A stretch of DNA of 64,000 nt, taken from positions 1,302,001 to 1,366,000 of the forward strand of contig PUFA01000314.1 in the NCBI GenBank assembly GCA_003508835.1, given 5' to 3'. The notes below the pieces were generated by a model. The model searched no databases. It was given only the letters and a program-made list of their open reading frames with translations, and was not told where the DNA came from. Each line of letters starts with the position of its first letter. Position 1 is the first letter of the stretch. The DNA comes from Eonycteris spelaea. Lineage: Eukaryota; Chordata; Mammalia; Chiroptera; Pteropodidae. A program made the position numbers and the translations under genes. This document shows, one piece after another, positions 54,771 to 64,000 of this stretch.

Positions 54771-57700
54771 GCGGCTGGCTTGGCGCTGCAGTCGTTTGGG
54801 GAAGCGCACGGTGGAGCAGGGCGTGGCGCTGTGCAGCGAGGACATGGGGCCCGGGTTCGGGGGGGGCGGGAGGCGGGATCCGTGAACGGAGTCACGCAGA
54901 AGCGAGGGCTCAGGGGCGCTGGCCACTCTCCAGGGCCCAGGCCCGCGGGCCGAGCGTGTGCGGCCTCCTTGGCTCTCAGACCGTGGCCCTGCTCTGCCCC
55001 AGGACGGGCCACCTGTCTCCGTCCCAGCGGCCCGCGGGCCTTTGGCGTCTGTCTCCCTGTGGCCACGCGCACGGCTGGGGTGGGGCAGGGCAGGCCCGGC
55101 CTCGGCAGCCGGTTGGGCCGCTGGGAGGTCTGTGGGACGGAAACGCACAGGAGCTGTTCTCTGGAGCACGCGATGCGTTTGGACGGTCGTTGCCATGACC
55201 ACCTGCGAGGTTCGAAACGTTTCACGCCCTCGGTCTGCGTTGCCACCCCCTGCCGATAATTAATTGACGGGGGCGCGGACGGAGAGGGCGGACGGCTGCC
55301 CGCCACCCTCCGGGGCCGCCAGAGCGGGCATGTGCGGAGCGCGTGTGCGGAGCGCGTGTGCGGAGCGCGTGTGCGTTCAGCGCGCCTCCCCCGCGCGTGT
55401 GCCCCGCGTCTGGATCTCACCGCTGGACGTGGCCTGCGCCCGTCGGCGACGCTCAGAGGCCCTTCGGAGGAGCCCGTGGGGACAGGGGGGCCGAGTTGCA
55501 GGAGGAAGCCCGTGTGTGCCTCGGCTCTCCGGGGAGCAGAGCCAACGGCAGACGCGTGCGGGGAGGCTCGCGGGGAGGACCCGACCCCGGGATGACGGAG
55601 CTCGGCAGCGTGCGAGGGGCCCGTGCGGGAGATGCGGCCTGGCGAGGTCCCTTCCGCTCAGCGCTTCGTTTTCCTTCGATTCAGGCCTTCGGCTGCTTGG
55701 ACGAGGCCCAGCCACACGGCACGGGGCCGGCTGCTCCGGTCCGTCTCCCGATCGGACGCTCGTCTCATTCAGAGAAACGTTCGCCCTGGGCGCGGGGAGG
55801 GTCCCGGGGAGCGCTGGGCTGCGCTCGTCGGGTGCAGCCAGCGCTGAGCCGCAGGCCCGCCGTCCGGGTCGGGGCCTGACGGGCGGCACCTGTGCGACTC
55901 CGCGTCCCGCAGGCCGCCCGCCGCCACTGCCCGTCTGGTCTGGCCACGCGGCCGCGCCGCAGGCGTCGGCGCGGGACGTGGCCGCGGCGTGCGGGCTGCA
56001 GCAGGCTTCGCGTGCTGCGTGGCGACGGGGCTGTGGAGTCGCGTGTGGGCACGATGCGCTGGATCCTGCGGCGCGCTCGGCCGCCTCGCCGTCCCCGCTT
56101 CTCCCCCGCAGCCCAGAAAGCTCAGCGTGCGCTGCCGAGCGCTCTATCCTCCTCGGGCGACATGGTTTCCCCTGCGCAGCTGCATCGTCGCCGGCCCCGG
56201 CAACGCTCGTCCGAGCAGGAGCATGACGGGCGGCAGGCGACGGCGTCCGGCGTCGGGCGGGGGGGGGGCTGCCTGGCACTCGGCGGGGTGCGCTCTCAGC
56301 TCCTGCGCGGCGGGGTGCGCTCTCAGCGGCCCCGTCCGGGCTTCGCCAATCTCCTGCGTCTTCCGAGGCGCTGCAGAAGTTAAGAAAGCAAATGCTCACA
56401 TTTCACATAAACATCACTGCTGTTTTTGTTTCTTTGTTGTTTGTTTTTTTTCGGGGTCGAGGCGGGGGATGGGTCCTGGGAGAGACCCTCCCTGATAGGA
56501 CAGTGATTTGCCATGGAAAGACATTTTTAAAAACATCTATATCTCTGTAGGATGAGAAAGCCTGCACCCGAGGTAGGTGCCTGGAAGGTTCCATGAGAGA
56601 CGCGTGTTTCGAAACAGTCGGTGGATTTCCCCGTTTTCTTTGTCCCTAAGAGGCCACGCTGTTCCTGCCAGTGGAAGACTTGGTGGCTGTTTATTTTCTT
56701 CTTCCATAACGTCTCATGTCGGCCAGAGGTTGCCGGGCAGCCCTCAGATCACCTTTGCTGCGCACATCTCCACGGGGTGGCCGGGGCGTCACCTGCCCTC
56801 CTTCCGATGGCCACATGCGCTAATAGCAAATGTGTATGGCGGCACCTCTCTGCAGGGGCCCTAAACAGGCCTCCTGATTGTCTTCGTCCTTCAGGGATGC
56901 TGAGCAACTCCGTTATGAGGCTGCAGGGCGTTAGCCTGGCAGAGTTGGAACGATGCTGATTCGCAGCTGGACGGCTCACAGCCGGCTCCTCCTTTATTCT
57001 TCTTTCTGGGGGGGGGGGAGGGGGGGCCTCCCGCCACAGGTGCAGCCTGCGCGCTGAGAGCCGCTGCTCATCGCTCACTTGGATTAATTAAATGCTCGCG
57101 TTCGGCGGTTTTCTTTGGCCTCTGAGACAAATTGGTCAGAGCGTACGCGGCAACCTTCCGTTTCGAGCAGGACGCGTTTTACCCTGGAGAGTAAGTTTCC
57201 CGACAAGACACGTGAACTTCGTGCTCCGGTCCGGGGCTCTGAGCTGACCACGGTGGGCCCTCGGGGGTCACGGGGAGGAGCTCACGAGCGTCTTACGAAG
57301 GCAGAGGAGGCACCCGCAGCCCCCGACGGCCTTCGGCTGCGGCGTACGATGTTGGAAGCGTGCTCTGCGGACGTGGGCTGCGGACGGATCGCACGGCACA
57401 GCGAGCTCGGCCGGGCCGCCTGGCTTAGACAGAGGCCACGCAGAGCGACGGTGACCGGCCCGGGGCCACACGCTCACGCGCCGAGAAGCCCGTGTGTTCC
57501 CCAGCGGACTTCCCACGCCCCTCTGCCTGCCGGGTTTTCAAGCTCCTCAGTTTGCACGCGCGGAGTGTGCCGTGGCGCGGCGGGTCCGAGCGTGGCCGGC
57601 AGCTGCGTGGCCCGCGCCCGCCCCCTGCGGGCTGACGGGCAGGAACTGCAGCCCAGCGGGGCCCCTCTGGGTCCCGGTCTGGGTAGGTGGGGGAGGCTCC

Positions 57701-60700
57701 TGCCTTGTGAGGAGGGCGCGGAGTGGCCGCCTCGCTTCTCCGCCGGGCTGCAGGGCCGCTGCCCCGTCACCGCCTGGCCTCGGTCAAACGCGCCCGGCCT
57801 CGTCAGCACAGGGAGCTCCGGTGTCAAGACGTGGGGCTCCCAGCCCCACCCCCTCCGCCACCGGCTGGGGCCGAGATGCCTGTGACGAGCCGGCTTCGAG
57901 GACAATGTTTCTCGTGCCGCCTGGACGTCCCCTCGGTGGGACCTTCTGCGCCCTGCGGACGGGGCACGGCCCTGCCCCGTGCAGAGCCGATGCTGGTGCC
58001 AATGCCGCGATCCGGGGTTGCCCGGCGTTCCTCCACGCGTTTCCTGCACAGCCACCACCCTCTCTCCGGAGGGAGACAGGTGCCTCCTCCGTTTGGGCCA
58101 GGCGGCTCTGCACGGGCGGGACGCCCCGCAGGGAGGCGGCCTCTCCGCGCCTCGGAGCATCACGCGTGTTTTTCCTTTTGCTCCTCGGAGCATCACGCGT
58201 GTTTTGCTTCCCTCTCGTCTGCTTTCCCTGGTAATGTTAGGGTTCCAGGCTCCGTCAGCTCTCCGCAGGCTGCTCTTGTCCCGGAGTGTTTAGAGGGTTT
58301 TTTTAAGCCCCATTTGAAGGACTTGGTCTGTTTCCACATAACGACACGTGCGAGGTCTCCCCCTCTGTCTCCCTGCTGACGAGGGTGTTAGCGTCTTGTC
58401 TGTGTACGTCTTTTCCAAACATCGCCCGGCAGGTCCTGCTGCTCATCACGTGCTGTGGTCCTCATTTACTTTTCCAAGAGTGTTACTGCTATAAACACAA
58501 AGTGTGTCTTCCCCCCGCATCCCTAGGTTGAATCCGCGCCCCCGACGGGCGGGTTAGGAGGCGGGGCGTCTGAGTGCCCCCCGCCCCCAGGCCCTTCCGC
58601 CCTGCGAGAGCCTCGTAACAGGACACCAGCTGCGGACGAAGAAGTCGCTCCGTAGGGGACACCGAGTTGCCTGTGGACTTCCGGCCTCCGGAAGTGTCAG
58701 AAATAAACGTCTGACGTGTGTGAGCCCCCACCGCCCGCCCCCACCCCCAGGACGTGCCTTTGTGACAGCAGCTCATGCGGACGAAGACAGTTATGGAACA
58801 GATATCGCAAATCCGCGTGAGGCAATGCCGAGACGCATGTGACAGCCAAGAACTGTCTCGCACACATGACTGTTTTCGTTACTCCGGACGCTTAAATCAT
58901 TCACCATCCTGAGCGAGATGATTACCTTTAATCCCTGCTGGATTCAACGAGGACAATTCCTATGTTATCAACTCAATTTCATATTCTTTTTGAATAGGAT
59001 GTGGGATTTCAAACCCCGTCATTTTTGCTAATTGTGTGATAACAAATACACCCTTTTCTACAGCGTTTGCCATTGAATTCATTCGGGTGACGATATTGCA
59101 CTGTTCATAGGACAGGTGCTGATCTGGCATTCATAGTCACTTTGGGACCTTGGTTTTCTCTAATTTCTCCGATCTTCAGTTCTTACTTGTGCGTCACGTC
59201 TTGGTGAGTTGAAGTACACTTTACTTTTGAGAAGAGTATTGGGGTTGTAAAAACTATGAAATCCTTGAATGCTTTTCTTCTTTGCTTTTCTCTACGACAG
59301 ATTTTTTGGTTCGCGATAAAACTCTTCAGCTAGCAACTTTTCCACTTTAAAAAGAAAAAAACGTTCTGATTCAGGGCTTCTGTACAAGATGTGAGCACGA
59401 CGTATTTCTCGCTCTGTGTCAGCGGCCTGATTTTGTTTTTATTTTCTTCTGCCCGAATATGTGAGGGTTTCTTCTCCTTGATCTTCAGCGCAGGAAAACA
59501 AACATTCTAGATGATGCCCTGGAGCAAGTGGGCCCTTCTCAATCCTCAGGTCCATGTAGTGCTTCCTGGTTTTCATTTTTTTCGTAGATCCGTGTCGCGT
59601 TGCGCCTTTTCCCTCACGCCTTCGAGGGAAGAGGTTGAGCTGCCCGTGCCGTGCGCCTGTGGACCGGCTGCGGGCTTCTCCTCCGACCCGTCTCTGTCCG
59701 CCTGTCCTGGGGGAGGTGGACTGTCCCCCAGCCTCACGCACCAGGCACCGCGTTATCTCCTGCAGAGCTGCCGCCTGCTGCGAAAATCGTTCTTTACGCA
59801 CAGATTATTGTTCCTTTTCTGTTCTGGACGGACGGGGCGCACGGATCTCGGGGCGCTGCCTCTCTCCGCGCCCCCTGCCCCCCCAGCATCCTGTGCCCTG
59901 GGCTGAGCCTTCCTGCGCCCCTCTGAGGGCTGACCGCCTGCTTGTTCCTCGCGCTCGTGGCCGTCCCGAGAACTGCCTCTCAGAGGGCAGGGCGCCGGGG
60001 AGGAGGGCAGGGCCAGCTCTCGGCCTGAGAATGCAGTGCTGTGCTGCGAGGGGCGGGCGGGGGGCGGGGGGTGTCGTTTTCTGCTGCACGCGGAGCCCGG
60101 CCCACGGGCGCGCAGCGGGCGTGGGCAGGTGTGCCACTATCACACTGGTCTGGCTGTCTGCCTGCCGCGCTGCGCCCCGCAAAGCAGGTGTCTCGCACCG
60201 GAGCTGTAGGTCACACAGGCTGCGGAAAGGTGTCGCACAAAGGTCTCCTCGCAGGCGCACACGGACGTGCACTTACGTTTCCCGTGCGCAGGCGAGGGCG
60301 GCCCCGGTGTGCACCTCCCGGTGTCCGGCGCCCGTGGGGACGCGGGGTTACCTGGCGACGGTGGCTGCGGCCGCCAGGCAGCTCAGCGCGGGCCGGGAGG
60401 GCAGCCGGGCTCCCCCGCGGGCCGCGTGCGGGCGGGAGGAGGAGGAGGCAGGGCGCTCGGGCTGCGGAGCGCCAGGTCTGCTTGAGGGGGAGCAGGGCGG
60501 GCGCGCGCGGCCGAGCACGTGACCCGCCTGTCGCTCTCCTGCCTCACATCTTACCTGAGCCACACAGAGGGACCCTCGGGGGTCGAATGGCTGTGCCATG
60601 ACTGACCACAGCAGCATTGTTCCATTGCTGGACGTTTACATTGTCTTCAGATTTTAGTGCTACAAACGGTCACACCATCTGTAATTTTGTCATACCCCAT

Positions 60701-61540
60701 GAACGAGAACCAACCTTTTCCCCCAGAACCAAACTTTCAAACTCGCTCTAGCTTTACATATGAAGTAACGTCTGTGAGGCATCATTTTCCCCACCCTTAC
60801 ATTTCTTGTCTTGACGTTTCCTGGCTCTTTTTGAGCGTGTTTGTTTTTCCTCTTTTAAACCTTGAGTTACCTTGTGTAGTTCGAACACTCATCTGGTGAC
60901 CGTATCTTTTTCTCAAACCTGGACGGGCACATGTGACGACGAGGAAGAGACTCAGCCCGCGCCACACTCTGCTGCTCGCGTTTGGAGGGATCCCGCGTGA
61001 TGGCACGTGGTCGAAGGTCGAAGGTTGGGCTGTGCCACGCGGCGGGGTCGGCCCTGGCTCGGCCGTGAGAAGAACCGTTTACGTTTCCTGCCCCTGCACG
61101 GTAAACGAGAAGCTCGTTCCTCACCGAAAGCTGCCTCCTCGTTCACCTGTGCGTCTCTCACCTGTGGACTTCCGTCTTTTATCTGTTCACCTAACGCACG
61201 GTACATTCTTCTGCCCACGCAACTCTATCAGCGTGCATGTGTGTGCGCATGCGTGTGTCTGTGTGTGTATTTTCCCATCGTCTGTGTATCATTTACCGAC
61301 CTCCTACCCATCGATTATCCCTCTGCTTATCTGTGCTTCATCTGTCAATGATCTGTTTATCTATGTCTGTCTCTATCATCTCCCTGCCTGTGATATATGT
61401 GTATAAATGTATTCTCGATCTCTCATGTACGTACGTATCTATTTATCACCTTTCTGTATGTATGCACCTGTTATCTACCTGCCATCTGTCTATGCATCTA
61501 TGTACCGACCTGGCATCTATCTATCCATCTGCTATCTCAT
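54771..61540. other. 3' flank without recognised gene
   Basis: CpG-rich at 54780-56340 and 57110-58150, AT-rich at 58860-59620, GC-rich at 59630-60540, AT-rich at 60560-60950. Small direct repeats: 13 bp x3 at 55331-55369 (TGTGCGGAGCGCG), 20 bp x2 at 56281 and 56308 (GGTGCGCTCTCAGC core), and 23 bp x2 at 58150 and 58183. No protein family recognised in any frame. Confidence 0.5.
60622..60720 (-). mobile_element. Possible old L1 3'-end fragment
   Basis: TTGCTGGACGTTTACATTGT followed by CTTCAGATTTTAGTGCTAC resembles the antisense ancient-L1 motif TGGACATTTAGGTTGTTTCCA...TGCTATTATAAAC. The match covers only about 45 bp, so confidence is low. Confidence 0.3.
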
Positions 61541-61544
61541 CTAA

Positions 61545-61635
61545 TGTATCTATGTATCTATGTATCTATCTATCTATCTATCTATCTATCTACCTACCTA
61601 CCTACCTATCTATATCTATCTATCTATCCTCTATC

Positions 61636-61723
<88 letters not shown>

Positions 61724-61800
61724 ATTATCATCATTATCATCATCTGTCTATCTATCTATGTATCTATCTATCCATCCATCCATCTATCCTCATCGGTCTG
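61545..61800 (+). repeat. GATA-class tetranucleotide array, (CTAT)n
   Basis: Long runs of CTAT/ATCT units with interspersed CTAC, CATC and TTAT variants. A looser GTAT/CTGT halo extends from about 61210 to 61880. On the minus strand it reads (GATA)n. Long open frames through it in several phases (runs of I, Y, L and S) are artefacts. Confidence 0.93.
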
Positions 61801-61880
61801 TCTCTCTGTCTAGCTATCTACCGACCTACCTAATTTATCTGTCGACCTATGTATGCACCTATCTGTTCATCTAGCATCTG

Positions 61881-64000
61881 TTTATCTACCCACCTGCCTG
61901 AAGCAACCAAACATCCTGCCACAGCTCCCTGACCCTGTCCTCGGCCTCGTGTTCCCCGTCCGATCCGTGACTCGGGCGTCCTGCCCTGCCAGCTCTGTCC
62001 CCCATGCGACCCCTCTCGCCGCTCTCCACGCTGTATGTTCACACGACGGGCCGAGCGATTTTTGGCCAAAGCAGGTATCTCCTCAAAGCCCTGCAGCAGC
62101 TTCCCACGAAGCACAGATAAAATGCAGACGTGTCCCAAGACCCCGAGGCTCCCGTCGCCCCGTGCAGCTGGACAGCGATGCACGCTGCGCACGTGTCTGA
62201 GTGTGTGGCGTCCGCTCCCAGCGCAGTGAGCGGGCGTCAGGGAAGCGGCTTCGTCTGCCCTTTTGCTCACCGCAAGCGCGTAGAATACTCACCGACCCCC
62301 AATTTGCGTCCAGCGAGTATTCGCTGAAAGGAGGCGGATTTTCTTCTCCTGTTAGGAAGTAGAATATTATAAAAACGTGAGGGTGCATACAAAATAGGTC
62401 TTCTCGTCTCTAACACACACAGGCTTTGTGACCAGAATCGTAGCCGGCGAGTAAGGAAACATCGTTCTGCTTAAGGTGCAGAAATATAACTTTTCCCAAG
62501 CTTCTCGCCCTCACTACAGAGATAATCATTGAGTCCGATGCCTTCACCAAGAGCCAGTAATTCACGCAAAAGTTTATAAGAAGGTCAAGCATCAAAGACA
62601 CGTAGTATTCAGGACAAAATCACGGACGGCCACCCTGCTCCGTGCGGACCGCGTGAGGAACTGTGTTCCGCACTATGTCTCGGGTAATTATCCTCCAAAC
62701 ACCAGGAAATTGTGTAAAAGACTTTCAGGGGAACCTGGTTAGCTGCAGCTCCGTAAACGATCGTGTGGCAGAGGGAAACATAATTCTCCTTCTTCCCCCC
62801 GGAGTTGTCTTCTGAGACCCCAGTGATAAAAGGCGGCGTCGTGGGCGACGCAGCGAGTTCCTTGCCACGTGGACCTCGCGTCTACACGGGGGGGGGGGCC
62901 CGCGGGGGTGGGGGGCGGCGCGAAGAGCTGGTGGGAACCCTGGCTGGGCACGGCGCACGGCGGGGCGCGAGGCTGGCAGGACGGGAAGCGGTTTTTACGG
63001 AGGACGAACCGAGCCCTGGAAGAGCCGGCGACGGGCCCGGTGGCTGGTGACAACGCCCGGCTCGGTGTGCTGTCTGCTTCCCGCGCCCGCCGCGGTGACA
63101 AGTGTCGGCCGTGCGCGGCCGACGCCCCTCGGGGCGGCACGCAGGCAGGTGCGGCTCCGCGTGGGCCTGTGGGACGCGGAAGGGGCAGTGTGAGAGCGTG
63201 TCCTCCTGTGTGCGCGGCCTGACCGGCGCCTGCCACTCAGAGGGCTCAGCATGGCCAAAGGGCGTGTTCTGGGGCCGCGGCCCCGCCCGCTGCACGTCCG
63301 CGGCTGGCGCGAGCCGTCGCGGCTTCTCGTGCTCGAGCGCGTCCTGTTCCATCGGACGCCGCTCGCGATGCCAGCTCCGCGCGGGCCGCGTCCTGCCAGA
63401 GCTGCGCGCAGCCGAGCGGCCCCTCCCGGGCGCGGTCTGCTGAGGTGAAGCCACCGAGACCAGGTCCCCGCGCCAAAGCCGACCAGCGCCCCGGGGACAG
63501 GGCCTCGAGACAGTCTGCCGGCGCACGTGAGCACGGGGGTGGCGGAGGAGCCGGGCGCTCCGGACGGGACGCCTCCGCCGTGACACGCAGCGGGAAGTCG
63601 GCCAAAGTGCGGGTCCGGCAGGGAACGCAGACGCTTCCCGAGCCTTAGCGGGGTTTAGCGGGAGCCGATGGCCCCTGTGAGGTCCCAGGACACAAGACTG
63701 CAGGGCTGGCCGCACGCGGTGGGATGCCGGGTCCCCGAGAAACGGGCCGAGACGCTGGAGCCGGGGCAGGGGGCGGGGGCGGGGGGGCGCCCCTCGGACG
63801 TGGTTCACGGGCTTTGCCGGGGCGCGCTGAGAGGGCTGGCCGCACCGCGTCCTGCTCCGAAGTCGCTCCGTGTCACACTCAGGGTTGCAAAGAGTTCGCG
63901 AAAGGGCTGAAATGTGAGCTGTCCTTAGGAAACAGGCCACCTGGGCAGGTGGCCCCTGAGAAGCCATCAGAGTCCGTCCCGGGGACAGGACGACGCATCC
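61881..64000. other. Right end of window, no gene recognised
   Basis: Mixed to 62800, then CpG-rich to the end (62820-63850). The ORF on the minus strand at 62882-63967 is proline- and arginine-rich with no known domain and is best explained by base composition. Confidence 0.5.

Noticed and set aside
55264..56399. Overlapping ORFs of 320 and 340 codons on opposite strands
   Set aside because: CpG-rich DNA with Arg/Ala/Pro-rich translations and no recognisable family. Opposite-strand overlap in GC-rich DNA is expected by chance.
61237..61833. 198-codon ORF rich in Ile, Tyr, Leu and Ser
   Set aside because: Artefact of the tetranucleotide array. Several frames are open with the same low complexity.

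Overview
This window is nuclear DNA from a placental mammal. It carries one recognisable protein-coding gene, PUDP (pseudouridine-5'-phosphatase, formerly HDHD1), complete on the + strand. Four coding exons lie at 7566-7635, 23766-23984, 32035-32264 and 42516-42692. They join in phase with GT-AG introns and encode 231 residues with all four HAD-phosphatase motifs. The placental assignment rests on the spliced gene and on old eutherian repeats (MIR, MER5A, MER20, MaLR LTRs, L1M-type LINEs). I found no young lineage-specific SINE that would name the species.

Layout: 1-7050 is 5' flank with one MaLR LTR. 7050-8000 is a CpG island and TATA-less promoter; it carries a degenerate 96-bp tandem repeat with five perfect NRF1-type palindromes and a YY1-type motif over the start codon. 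Intron 1 (7636-23765) holds MER20, MIR, MER5A, an L1 fragment and a G-rich 34-36 bp minisatellite. Intron 2 (23985-32034) holds a 2.4-kb antisense L1, a 57-bp CCAAT-containing minisatellite and a cluster of MaLR and L1 fragments. Intron 3 (32265-42515) is mostly unique GC-rich DNA plus a probable ERVL LTR. The 3' UTR probably ends near an AATAAA at 43755. The remaining 20 kb (44060-64000) has no recognisable gene but holds four minisatellites, a (GT)n tract and a large GATA-class tetranucleotide array.

The unusual feature is base composition. Coding third positions are over 90% G or C in exons 2-4, CpG is abundant far from the promoter, and even L1 3' UTR and ORF2 relics have drifted to GC-rich sequence. 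With the dense minisatellites, this fits a region of long-lasting high recombination. PUDP is X-linked near the pseudoautosomal region in human and within or next to a larger pseudoautosomal region in several other mammals, so this window may be pseudoautosomal; that is inference. I saw no CRISPR array, bacterial operon or new enzymatic system. The many long ORFs are products of GC-rich or tandemly repeated DNA.
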